A stretch of DNA of 64,000 nt from Nocardia takedensis NBRC 100417 (GTDB taxonomy: Bacteria > Actinomycetota > Actinomycetes > Mycobacteriales > Mycobacteriaceae). The DNA lies in the NCBI RefSeq assembly GCF_000308695.1, contig NZ_BAGG01000046.1, positions 1 through 64,000 on the forward strand. Direction: 5' to 3'. The position numbers and the translations under genes are program-made. The notes under the pieces are model-generated. The model saw nothing but the letters and a program-made list of their open reading frames with translations, was not told the DNA's origin and made no database searches. Every line of letters begins with the position of its first letter. The stretch's first letter is position 1. This document shows, piece after piece, positions 8,705-17,939 of the stretch.

Positions 8705-9354
8705 TGCGGGCCGTGCGGGAGGGCGGTGTCCGCGGCGAGCTGTGGGGCTGCGCCCTGATCGTCCTGGTGACGACGGCGGTGAGCATTCTCGCGGGTGTCG
8801 CCTGGGGTCTGCTCGCGCCCGGTCAGCAGGCGCTGGTGGTCCAGTCGGGTCGTCAGGTGCTGCTGCCGGGGGAGAGCGTGCACGATTTCGACGCGCTGGC
8901 GATCTTCGCCTGCACCGGCGGCATGCTCGGGGCGCTGACGGCGGTCGGCGCGTGGCGGTTGCGCTCGGTGCGCGGGCCGCTGGTGCAGATCGGGGTGCTG
9001 GTCGCCGCCTTCGCGGGCGCGTTCGGCATGCGGGCCTTCGGCGAACTGGTCGCCCAACTGCGCTACCCGGTGGTCGAGAACGCCGCGGCGGGCCAGATCG
9101 TCGACCGCGCACCGGAACTCGGCAGCGCGCTCGCGCTGCTGGCCCAGCCGCTGGTCGCCTCGCTGGTGATGCTGTTCCTCGCCGCGTTGAGCCCGCGCGA
9201 GGATCTGGGCACCGGTTATATCGGCCCGATCGGCGCCACCCGCCCCGTTCCCCCCTACGGCCCCAACGGTTCCGTCGACGGCGGCCTCATCCCCTACGGC
9301 ACCCCGGGGCCGTACGGTCAGTCGGGGTCGATCCCGAGCCATTCCTCGTACTGA
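8704..9354 (+). CDS. DUF2567-type membrane protein (Rv1591-like)
   Basis: 216-aa membrane protein with about four hydrophobic segments: ALIVLVTTAVSILAGVAWGL, DALAIFACTGGMLGALTAVG, LVQIGVLVAAFAGAFGMRAF and LALLAQPLVASLVMLFLAAL. The soluble tail is rich in Gly, Pro and Tyr (YGPNGSVDGG, YGTPGPYGQ). The GTG at 8704 shares one base with the bsaP stop, and GTG at 8713 is an alternative. Synteny with M. tuberculosis Rv1591 and topology are the basis of the call. Its function is not known. Coupling to bioB and bsaP may reflect biotin-related physiology, but that is only an inference. Confidence 0.68.
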   Translation: MRAVREGGVRGELWGCALIVLVTTAVSILAGVAWGLLAPGQQALVVQSGRQVLLPGESVHDFDALAIFACTGGMLGALTAVGAWRLRSVRGPLVQIGVLVAAFAGAFGMRAFGELVAQLRYPVVENAAAGQIVDRAPELGSALALLAQPLVASLVMLFLAALSPREDLGTGYIGPIGATRPVPPYGPNGSVDGGLIPYGTPGPYGQSGSIPSHSSY

Positions 9355-9459
9355 TCCGCGCCGGGGCCGCCGCGCCAGGGGGGCGGCGGAAAATGCGTGG
9401 CCCGGTGGGCCGCCCGTCGTTACCGTCGGAGGAGACGGTGAGCGAGGGGAGGTGTCGGG

Positions 9460-9633
9460 ATGACGTCCGAGTCGAAGAAGTCCGCGCGCGGTGCGGAGGC
9501 GGGGGTCGAGCGGCCGGATCTGACCGCCTGGCGGTGGCGGCAGGCGTTGCGCAGCAGTTCGGCCGCCCAGCCGGTGACCAACAAGCGGCGCTACCGGCGC
9601 GGCGTGAAACACCGCAAGCAGCACGGGGATTGA
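9460..9633 (+). CDS. Small basic protein of unknown function
   Basis: A 57-codon ORF with ATG at 9460 and a good ribosome site (GAGGGGAGG, about 8 nt upstream). The product starts MTSESKKSARG, has a central LTAWRWRQALRSSSAAQ, and ends in a strongly basic tail (NKRRYRRGVKHRKQHGD), which suggests nucleic-acid or ribosome contact. I do not recognise a family. It fits between the DUF2567 gene and the convergent nrtR gene with no overlap. Codon third positions are GC-rich like its neighbours, which supports coding. Confidence 0.5.
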   Translation: MTSESKKSARGAEAGVERPDLTAWRWRQALRSSSAAQPVTNKRRYRRGVKHRKQHGD

Positions 9634-9639
9634 GTTCGA

Positions 9640-10398
9640 TCAGGTCGGCGGGCGCAGGGCGGCGAATTCGTCGGTGACGCGCAGGACCGCGTCGGTGAAC
9701 CGGTAGAGCGCCGCCGGGCGTCCGCCCGTGCGGCCGGGTGGCGCGGTCGCCCCGGTCGGGACGATCACCTTGCGGCGGGTCAGGACTCGTTGCAGGTTGG
9801 TGGTGTCCACGTCGTAACCCAGTGCGGCGCAATAGATCGCGCGCAGGGTCGACAGCGTGAAGTCCGCGGGGGCCAGCGCGAAGGCGATATTGGTGTAGGA
9901 CAGTTTCGCGGCGAGTCGGGTGCGCGCGTGCTCGACGACCACGCTGTGGTCGAACGACATCGTGGGCAGCGCGGAGACCGGATGCCAGGCGGTGTCGGCG
10001 GGCAGTTCGGGTTCGGCGGTGAGCGGAACCAGACCCAGGTAGGCCGAGGCGATGCGGCGCGGGGCGGGCACCCGGTCGGGTGCGCTGAAGACGGCCAGTT
10101 GTTCGAGGTGGGTGAGTTCGCGGACGTCGACCTTCTCGGCGAGTTGACGGCGCGCCGAGACGTCGAGGTCCTCGTTGTCGCGCAGTCGCCCGCCGGGGAG
10201 CGACCAGGTGTCCTTCTGGGGGTCGAGCGCGCGCTCCCACAGCAACACCGCCAGTTCGGTGCGTAGGCACCCCCGATCGCCGGTGCGGAGCTTCTCCGCG
10301 AGGTCTGCGGTGCCGCTACCTGCGGATTCGCCGTCGGAGAAGCGGCGAACCTGGAACACCGCGGTGAGCGTTTCGTGGATGGTGCTACTATGGGGCAT
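9640..10398 (-). CDS. nrtR: NUDIX-related transcriptional regulator NrtR
   Basis: 252-aa regulator. The N-terminal NUDIX-like domain (residues about 10-150, with [20 protein letters not shown] at the degenerate Nudix box) senses an NAD-related nucleotide such as ADP-ribose. The C-terminal winged helix ([27 protein letters not shown]) binds DNA. It faces nadABC, the classical target of NrtR/NdnR in actinobacteria. The ATG at 10398 lies 7 nt after a TACAAT -10 box on the minus strand, implying a leaderless mRNA. That box is at the centre of a perfect 8+7+8 palindrome, so autorepression is likely. Confidence 0.82.
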   Translation of the reverse strand: MPHSSTIHETLTAVFQVRRFSDGESAGSGTADLAEKLRTGDRGCLRTELAVLLWERALDPQKDTWSLPGGRLRDNEDLDVSARRQLAEKVDVRELTHLEQLAVFSAPDRVPAPRRIASAYLGLVPLTAEPELPADTAWHPVSALPTMSFDHSVVVEHARTRLAAKLSYTNIAFALAPADFTLSTLRAIYCAALGYDVDTTNLQRVLTRRKVIVPTGATAPPGRTGGRPAALYRFTDAVLRVTDEFAALRPPT

Positions 10399-10421
10399 GT
10401 TTTCGATTGTAAGTCGAAAAC
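10386..10421. promoter_or_regulatory. nrtR/nadA divergent promoter with NrtR operator
   Basis: The palindrome at 10399-10421 is GTTTTCGA-N7-TCGAAAAC, with perfect 8-bp arms. On the minus strand TACAAT (10406-10411) lies in its centre, 7 nt before the nrtR ATG. On the plus strand TACTAT (10386-10391) is a candidate nadA -10, so the operator would begin at or just after the nadA transcription start. One bound repressor could therefore shut both promoters. Confidence 0.75.
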
Positions 10422-10474
10422 CTGGTTGGGTGCGAATCGGCGAGTACGCCGACCGCACGAGGAAGGGAGCCATC

Positions 10475-11489
<1,015 letters not shown>

Positions 11490-11503
<14 letters not shown>

Positions 11504-13196
11504 CCGCCGGATCGACTGGGAGGCCGCGGCCGATCTGGTCGTGATCGGCGGCGGGGTCGCCGGCCTCACCGCCGCCCGCACCGCGTCGCTGCGCGGCGCG
11601 CGGGTCCTGGTGCTGAGCAAAGGCGGCCCCACCGACACCGCCACCCAGTACGCCCAAGGCGGCATCGCCGTGGTCGCCCCGCGCGGCGATTCGGTGAATT
11701 CACACGTCGAGGACACCGTCGCCGCGGGCGCGGGCCTGTGCGAGGTCGAGGCGGTGCGGTCCGTCGTCGCGGGCGGACAGGACGCCGTGGCGGCGCTGAC
11801 CGACCTCGGCGCGGTCTTCGACCTGGGCCGCGACGGCGAGATCTCGCGCACCCGCGAGGGCGGCCACAGCACCCGGCGCATCATCCACGCGGGCGGCGAC
11901 GCCACCGGCGCGGAGGTGCAGCGCGCGCTCAACGCCGCGGGGCTGCCCGCGGTGTTCGGCGCGGCGGCCTGCGAGGTGGTGACCGGTCCGCGCGGCGTGC
12001 GCGGGGTTATCGCGGTGTCGGAACGGGGGTTCGGCGTCGTGCACACCCCGGCGGTGCTGTTGGCCACCGGCGGTCTCGGTCAGCTCTACGCGCTGAGCAC
12101 CAACCCGCCCGGCGCGACCGCCGACGGCCTCGCCTTGGCACTGTGGGCGGGCGCGGCGGTGGCGGATCTGGAATTCGTGCAGTTCCACCCCACCGTGCTC
12201 TACACCCCGGGCGGCACCGGGCGGCGTCCGCTGATCAGCGAAGCGGTGCGCGGCGAAGGGGCCGTGCTGGTCGACGCGGCGGGCGAATCCGTGACGGCGG
12301 GTGTGCATCCGCGCGGCGACCTCGCACCGCGCGACGTGGTGTCGCGGGCCATCGCGGCCCGGATGCGCGCGCTCGGCGCCGATCACGTCTACCTGGACGC
12401 GCGCGGCATCGCCGGTTTCGCCCGGCGGTTCCCGACCATCACCGCTTCGTGCCTGGCGGCCGGACTCGATCCGGCGGTCGACCTCGTCCCGGTCGCGCCC
12501 GCCGCGCACTATCAGTGCGGCGGCGTCGTCACCGATCCGCACGGACGCACCGGAGTGCCCGGTCTGTACGCGGCGGGGGAGGTCGCGCGCACGGGCCTGC
12601 ACGGCGCGAACCGGTTGGCGTCCAACAGCCTGCTCGAGGGGTTGGTGGTCGGCGAACGGGTCGGCGTCGCGGTGGCCGAGCGGCGCGAGGAGCCCGCCGA
12701 GGTCACCGAGATCCGCACCCGCACCATGCCGCGCGCGCCCCGTGCCGCGCTGCAACAGGTGATGACCGGGGCGGCGTCGGTGGTCCGCGACAGCGCCGGA
12801 CTGGCCGAGGCCACCGAGCGCCTGGACCGGGCCGTGCTGCGCGGCATGTCCTCGCGGTTCACCCAGTCGGTGCGCGAACGCGGGGCGGCCGCCGTCCCCG
12901 CCGCCCCGCGGGTCCTGGCCGCCCAGCGCATCGCCGACCTCGAGGACGGCGCGCTGACCCTCACCGCGCGCGTCCTGCTGCTGGCCGCGAGCGCGCGCAC
13001 CGAGAGCCGCGGCTGTCACACCCGATCCGATCATCCCGACGCCGATCCGGCCCTGCGCCACAGCATCCCGATCCGGCTCGACCACGACGGACACCCCGAC
13101 GCCCGCCCGATGGCGGGCGCGCCGGAAGGGCCGCTGCTGGCCACCCGGCTCGCCGCCGACCCGGACGGTCCGGCGCTGTCGGTGGCCGTGCCGTGA
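11490..13196 (+). CDS. nadB: L-aspartate oxidase NadB
   Basis: 568-aa flavoprotein that oxidises L-aspartate to iminoaspartate, the NadA substrate. The FAD-binding motif [15 protein letters not shown] is at the N-terminus, followed by [30 protein letters not shown] and the catalytic-region QFHPTVLY and [10 protein letters not shown]-terminal succinate-dehydrogenase-like helical domain ends the protein ([15 protein letters not shown]). GTG at 11490 lies inside the end of nadA (14 nt overlap), which indicates translational coupling. The next gene, nadC, starts 28 nt downstream with its own ribosome site. Confidence 0.95.
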
Positions 13197-13224
13197 CCGT
13201 CGGCGAACACCAGAGGAGAACACG

Positions 13225-14097
13225 ATGAGCACCGATCCGGCCTTGGACCCCGCCCTCGACCTCGACGAAGTGCGCGCGCTGATCCGTACCGCCCTGGACG
13301 AGGACCTGCGCTACGGCCCCGACGTCACCACCGCCGCCACCGTGCCGGCCGACGCGACCAGTAAGGCCGCCGTGGTCAGCAGGCAGGCGGGCGTGCTGGC
13401 CGGCCTCGACGTCGGCCTGCTGGTCCTGGACGAGGTGCTCGGCGCGGGCGGCTACGAGATCACCGACCGGGTTCCCGACGGGACGCGGCTCGAGCCTGGC
13501 GCGCGGGCGCTGGGCCTGATCGCGCCGACGCGCGGACTGCTGACCGCCGAGCGGACGATGCTGAACCTGGTGTGCCACCTGTCCGGCATCGCCACCGCCA
13601 CCGCCGCCTGGGTGGACGCGGTCGCCGGCACCGGCTGCCGTATCCGCGACAGCCGCAAGACCCTGCCGGGCCTGCGCGCGTTGCAGAAGTACGCGGTGCG
13701 GGTCGGCGGCGGCGTCAACCATCGGATGGGTCTGGGCGACGCGGCCCTGATCAAGGACAACCACGTGGTGGCGGCCGGTTCGGTGGTCGAGGCGCTGCGC
13801 GCCGTGCGCGCGCTGGCTCCCGAACTGCCCTGCGAAGTGGAGGTCGACAGCCTCGACCAGCTCGACGCCGTCCTGGCCGAGGGCGTGCAGTTGGTGCTGC
13901 TGGACAACTTCCCGCTGTGGCAGACCCAGGCCGCCGTGCAGCGCCGCAACGCCGTCGCGCCCGACACCGAACTCGAATCCTCCGGCGGCCTGACCCTCGC
14001 CGACGCCACCGACTACGCGCGCACCGGCGTCGACTACCTCGCCGTGGGCGCGCTCACCCACTCGGTGCGCGTCCTGGACCTCGGCCTGGACATGTGA
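13225..14097 (+). CDS. nadC: Nicotinate-nucleotide pyrophosphorylase (carboxylating) NadC
   Basis: 290-aa quinolinate phosphoribosyltransferase that makes nicotinate mononucleotide from quinolinate and PRPP, completing the nadABC pathway. Typical blocks are DEDLRYGPDVTT, AERTMLNLVCHLSGIATAT, IRDSRKTLPGLRALQKYAVRVGGG, HRMGLGDAALIKDNH and SSGGLTL with the TGVDYLAVGALTHS end. ATG at 13225 is preceded by AGGAGAACACG. It ends 6 bp before the convergent AlkZ-like gene, with no obvious terminator in the gap. Confidence 0.96.
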   Translation: MSTDPALDPALDLDEVRALIRTALDEDLRYGPDVTTAATVPADATSKAAVVSRQAGVLAGLDVGLLVLDEVLGAGGYEITDRVPDGTRLEPGARALGLIAPTRGLLTAERTMLNLVCHLSGIATATAAWVDAVAGTGCRIRDSRKTLPGLRALQKYAVRVGGGVNHRMGLGDAALIKDNHVVAAGSVVEALRAVRALAPELPCEVEVDSLDQLDAVLAEGVQLVLLDNFPLWQTQAAVQRRNAVAPDTELESSGGLTLADATDYARTGVDYLAVGALTHSVRVLDLGLDM

Positions 14098-14103
14098 GAT
14101 CGC

Positions 14104-15282
14104 CTAGGCGGTGAGTTCCTTCTCCAGCGGGGTGCGGAAGCGGGGGATGGCGCGGACGGGGCCGTACCAGGCGGCCATGCGATCGGCTTCGGCGGCGATG
14201 GCCGCTTCGGCCTCGGCGCCGACGTCCTCGAGCAGGCGGTGCACGACTTCGCCGTCCTTGCGCTGGGCCCAGCCGCCGACGATACGACCGTCCCACCAGA
14301 CGCTCGGACCGATGTTGCCGTTGCGGTCGAACAAGGACGGGGCGTGCGGACCCAGGTACCAGTCCCGTTTCTGCCAGCCCATCGGCGTCGGGTCCAGCGC
14401 CGGGAGCAGCGCGGCCCACGGCGCGGGCGCGGGCACGGGGTCGAGATCGTCGGCGAGCAGCAGACCGGGTGTCCCGTCGAGATCGACCTCGACCACCTCG
14501 ATCTCGGCCAGCGCCGCGCGCACCTGCGCCAGCGTCCACCCCGTCCACCACTTGAGGTCGGCGAGCGGGGCGGGGCCGAAACGGTGCAGCCACCGCCGGA
14601 CCAGTTCGCCGCGGGCCTCGGCCACCGGCAGGGTCGCGACCCCATCGGGCAGCCACGTTTCGATCGGCGCCCAGCTGTACTGACTGCTGGTCCAGCCGCC
14701 GTTGGGCCTGCCGCGCACGATCCGCCCGGTGCAGCCGAGGGTGACCAGAACCCAGGTGGTGATGTTGGTCGGCCGCGAATAACTCTTCTCCGGCGCGGGA
14801 TTGACCTGCGTGCGCAACCGCGGCACATCCTTGCTCAACTGCGCGCCGGTGGCCGCGCCACGCGCCAGCAGCGCCGCGTGGGTCTGCTCCTCGACCTCGG
14901 CGAGCCAGGGGCCGACCTCGCCGTCGATCACGCCCTCCAGTTCGAGATAGCGGCCGTAGGTGCGCCGCTGTTTGACCGCCAGGTCGTCGGCGCACGCCGC
15001 CTGCAACGCGGGCAGCAGGTCCGTCGGCGCGACGAACATGGTGCGCCGCATGGCGAGCAGGCGCAGCAGCGAACGCTGCTCGTAGAGGGCGGCTTCCACG
15101 TGCGCGGGCGTCAGCGTGCGCGACCGCGCGGCGATCGAGAGGAACACCGTCGCCGGATCGGTGGCGTGCAACACCACCAGGGAGCGCACCACCTCGGCCA
15201 CGTCCTCGCCCCGCGCCTCGGCCGCCAACCGGTGTCGGAGGCCGAGCCTGGCCCGCCGTTCGGCGGCATCGATCGAACGCAC
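14104..15282 (-). CDS. Winged-helix DNA-binding protein, AlkZ/YcaQ-like (HTH_42)
   Basis: 392-aa protein of the HTH_42 family, which includes the DNA glycosylases AlkZ and YcaQ. Recognisable blocks are [19 protein letters not shown] near the N-terminus, MRRTMFVAP, and late blocks [16 protein letters not shown] and [16 protein letters not shown]. Many actinobacteria carry such proteins next to unrelated genes; a role in alkylation or crosslink repair is known for relatives but not shown here. The GTG start at 15282 is 6 nt after TAGTAT on the minus strand, so the mRNA is probably leaderless. It is convergent with nadC and downstream of the terB-like gene. Confidence 0.75.
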   Translation of the reverse strand: MRSIDAAERRARLGLRHRLAAEARGEDVAEVVRSLVVLHATDPATVFLSIAARSRTLTPAHVEAALYEQRSLLRLLAMRRTMFVAPTDLLPALQAACADDLAVKQRRTYGRYLELEGVIDGEVGPWLAEVEEQTHAALLARGAATGAQLSKDVPRLRTQVNPAPEKSYSRPTNITTWVLVTLGCTGRIVRGRPNGGWTSSQYSWAPIETWLPDGVATLPVAEARGELVRRWLHRFGPAPLADLKWWTGWTLAQVRAALAEIEVVEVDLDGTPGLLLADDLDPVPAPAPWAALLPALDPTPMGWQKRDWYLGPHAPSLFDRNGNIGPSVWWDGRIVGGWAQRKDGEVVHRLLEDVGAEAEAAIAAEADRMAAWYGPVRAIPRFRTPLEKELTA

Positions 15283-15288
15283 GGTCGA

Positions 15289-15294
15289 ATACTA
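15289..15294 (-). promoter_or_regulatory. -10 box, leaderless start of the AlkZ-like gene
   Basis: TAGTAT on the minus strand is followed by 6 nt and then the GTG at 15282. This is the spacing expected when transcription starts at the first base of the start codon. Confidence 0.55.
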
Positions 15295-15308
15295 GCGAAA
15301 GGCGCGGC

Positions 15309-15803
15309 TCACAGACCGAACTGGCACGGGTCCAGGCGCAGCGCCTGGCACGCCTCGCGCACCGCCGCCACCTCGGCCTGGTCGAAGTTGCCGTCGGCGT
15401 TGCCGATCAGGATGCCGATCTGCACGACCGCCTCCGCTTCGGTGGCCTTGCCGGCCACCTTCGCGATCTGCTGGAGCACGTGCGCGCGACCGAAGGCCGG
15501 GTCGGCGGTGATCCGGGCGCAGTTGTCCTCGAACAGCGCGCGCAGTTCGTCGGCGGCGAAATTGCCCAGCGCGGGTTCGGTGCCGATCAGGCCCGCGACC
15601 CGGACCCGTTCGTTCTGGTCGACGGACCCGTCGGCGGCGGCGACCAGCGCGCACATGCCCATGGCCGCGTCGCGGAACGCGCCGCCGCGCAGTTCGTTCT
15701 TCTTGCTCAGCAACTGCTTACGCCACCGCGGCGCCTTGTCCACGACATCCATCAGGCGGCCGAAGGTGTGCGCGTTGGACACCAGCTTGTTCAGGAAGGC
15801 CAT
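15309..15803 (-). CDS. TerB-family tellurite-resistance/stress protein
   Basis: 164-aa protein of the TerB domain family. The acidic metal-binding-like helices are visible as ALVAAADGSVDQNERVRVAGLIGTEP and a second GILIGNADGNFDQAEVAAVREACQAL. ATG at 15803 has GGGGAG upstream. TerB proteins work with TerD-type proteins in membrane-associated stress complexes; a TerD gene lies 4 kb away (19627-20208), with the penicillin-binding protein and kinase genes between. That proximity suggests shared envelope-stress function, but this is an inference. Confidence 0.8.
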   Translation of the reverse strand: MAFLNKLVSNAHTFGRLMDVVDKAPRWRKQLLSKKNELRGGAFRDAAMGMCALVAAADGSVDQNERVRVAGLIGTEPALGNFAADELRALFEDNCARITADPAFGRAHVLQQIAKVAGKATEAEAVVQIGILIGNADGNFDQAEVAAVREACQALRLDPCQFGL

Positions 15804-16001
15804 TGACCCGCTCCCCGGGACGAGGGTCCGCGCCGACGGCGTTCGGAGCCCGAATCGATATGCGCGTCCGCCGGGAATCGCCGGACGCGCCTCATTATCG
15901 ACCGGATCGGGCCCGGTGTTAATCCGGCGCGCGTCCGAATCGTGTCGCCACGCCGGGGAATCGCCCGGTCGGGGCTGACCTGCGCGCGGGGACCGCGCGG
16001 A

Positions 16002-16007
16002 TACAGT
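16002..16007 (+). promoter_or_regulatory. -10 box, leaderless start of the penicillin-binding protein gene
   Basis: TACAGT ends 7 nt before the GTG at 16015, and no ribosome site is visible. This favours a leaderless mRNA and fixes the start codon. Confidence 0.55.
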
Positions 16008-16014
16008 CGGCCGG

Positions 16015-17754
16015 GTGCGTACCCAACGGAAGCTTCTCGCCCTGTTCGCCGCACCCGCGCTGCTGCTGTCCGGTTGCGGTTCCGGTCCCGACCAACCGGA
16101 GACGGTGGCGCACCGATTCATCGAGGCCCTCGATCGCGACGATCTGGCGGCCGCGGCCGAACTCACCGACGACCCCGCCGCGGCGGGCGCGGCGCTGACC
16201 AAGCTGTACGACGGGCTCGGCAAGGACGTCGACTTCGAGGTCGGCGGCGTCGACGGCGACGATTTCACCCTCGCCGCGACGTGGAAGTTCGGCGCGGGGC
16301 AGTGGACCTACACCACGAAGGGGTCCGCGATCTCCGGCGAGGACTGGAAGATCCGCTGGAATCCGAGCACGGTGGCTCCCGGCCTGGAGACCGGCCCGTT
16401 GCAGTACCTGCCGGTCGCGCCGACACCGGCGCGGGTGCTGGACGCGGCGGGCGCGGAGATCATGGGCGAACAGGTGGTCACGCTGGTGAACGTCGCCTCC
16501 GGGGCGGACCTCGCGGCGGTCGCGAACCTGGTGGCCCCGCTCGCGCCCGGGATCACCGCCGATTCGCTGCGGGCCGATCTGTCGGCCGCCGAGGGCGCGC
16601 CGGTCACCGCCATCAGTCTGCGCGCGAGCGACCTCGCGCCGATCGAACCCGCGGTGGCCGCGCTGCCCGGTGTCACCCTGAGTCCGCAGACCCGGCTGCT
16701 CAGCACCGACAAGGCGCTGGCTTCGCCGACGCTGTCCGGTCTGGCCGAGTTGTGGCAGAGCGAATCCGCCGCCGCGACGGGGTGGACCGTGCGCGCGAGC
16801 ACCCCCGAGGGACCCCGCACGGTCGCCGGACAGGACGCGAAACCGACCGCCGACCTGCGCACCACCCTCGACCTCGCGCGTCAGCGCGCCGCCGAGGACG
16901 CCCTCGCCCCGATCGCGCAACCCGCCGCGATCGTCGCGCTGCGCCCGTCCACGGGCGAGGTGGTCGCGATGGCCCAGAACGCTCCCGCCGACGCGCTGGG
17001 ACCGCTCGCGCTGACCGGTCTCTATCCGCCGGGCTCCACCTTCAAGACGGTGACCGCCTCGGCCGCGCTGCAAGCGGGGATCGTCACCCCCGACACCGTG
17101 CTGCCCTGCCCCGGCACCGCCGACATCGAGGGTCGCCGCATCCCCAACGACGACAACTTCGACCTCGGCCAAGTGCCGTTGCACACCGCCTTCGCCCGCT
17201 CCTGCAACACCACGATGGGCGCGCTGGCCGCGCGGTTGCCCGCCGACGCCTTGACGAAGGCCGCCGAACAACTCGGACTCGGCGTCGACTACGTCACCCC
17301 GGGGCTGACCACGGTGACGGGCGCGGTCCCGCCCGCCGAGACCCCGGCCGAACGAGTGGACGACAGCATCGGTCAGGGACGGGTGACGGCGTCCCCGTTC
17401 GGGATGGCGCTGGTGGCCTCCTCGCTCGCGCACGGTTCGGTGACCGCGCCCACGCTGGTCGCGGGCCGACCCGGCGTCGCCGACCGTGTCCCGGCCCCGC
17501 TGCCGCCCGCCGTCGACCAGCAGATCACCGGGATGATGCGCGAGACCGTCACCGGCGGCACCGCCACCCAACTCGCCGACATCCCGGGTCTGCTCGGCAA
17601 GACGGGCACCGCCGAGTACGGCGACAACACCCACGCGCACGGCTGGTTCGTCGGGATCGACGGCGACCTCGCCTTCGCCGTCCTCGTCGCCGACGCGGGC
17701 GGATCCGGGCCCGCCGTCGAGGCCGCCGGACGCATGCTGCGCGCGTCGCGCTGA
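16015..17754 (+). CDS. Penicillin-binding lipoprotein (NTF2-like MecA_N + transpeptidase)
   Basis: 579-aa exported transpeptidase that crosslinks peptidoglycan. A lipoprotein signal ends in LLLSGC near residue 21. An NTF2-like MecA_N domain follows (TVAHRFIEALDRDDLAAAAELTDD), then a dimerisation region and the transpeptidase domain. Catalytic motifs are intact: Ser341-x2-Lys344 (GSTFK), Ser396-Cys-Asn398 and Lys529-Thr-Gly (GKTGTAEYG). It resembles mycobacterial PBP-lipo (Rv2864c). GTG at 16015 fits a leaderless transcript. The Ser/Thr kinase gene starts 185 bp downstream on the same strand, a pairing like that of pbpA and pknAB elsewhere in actinobacteria. Confidence 0.88.
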   Translation: MRTQRKLLALFAAPALLLSGCGSGPDQPETVAHRFIEALDRDDLAAAAELTDDPAAAGAALTKLYDGLGKDVDFEVGGVDGDDFTLAATWKFGAGQWTYTTKGSAISGEDWKIRWNPSTVAPGLETGPLQYLPVAPTPARVLDAAGAEIMGEQVVTLVNVASGADLAAVANLVAPLAPGITADSLRADLSAAEGAPVTAISLRASDLAPIEPAVAALPGVTLSPQTRLLSTDKALASPTLSGLAELWQSESAAATGWTVRASTPEGPRTVAGQDAKPTADLRTTLDLARQRAAEDALAPIAQPAAIVALRPSTGEVVAMAQNAPADALGPLALTGLYPPGSTFKTVTASAALQAGIVTPDTVLPCPGTADIEGRRIPNDDNFDLGQVPLHTAFARSCNTTMGALAARLPADALTKAAEQLGLGVDYVTPGLTTVTGAVPPAETPAERVDDSIGQGRVTASPFGMALVASSLAHGSVTAPTLVAGRPGVADRVPAPLPPAVDQQITGMMRETVTGGTATQLADIPGLLGKTGTAEYGDNTHAHGWFVGIDGDLAFAVLVADAGGSGPAVEAAGRMLRASR

Positions 17755-17939
17755 GCCGCGTCGCGACCGGTCCGAGACGTCCGGATGACGATCCGATGAC
17801 CTCCGGGTGGTGCGAAGACACAGCGTGGTGTCGGCGAACCGCCGTGTTCTTCGATGGCCGTCGGAAATATCTACTGGCTGACGCGTGGGACGGCCCGTGC
17901 GCCCGCTACACTCGTCGGCGGGCCGCTGTGGCGGTCAAT

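Noticed and set aside
15942..17939. Upstream extension of the Ser/Thr kinase frame through the penicillin-binding protein gene
   Set aside because: The extension is an out-of-frame shadow of the penicillin-binding protein; the kinase starts at about 17940.
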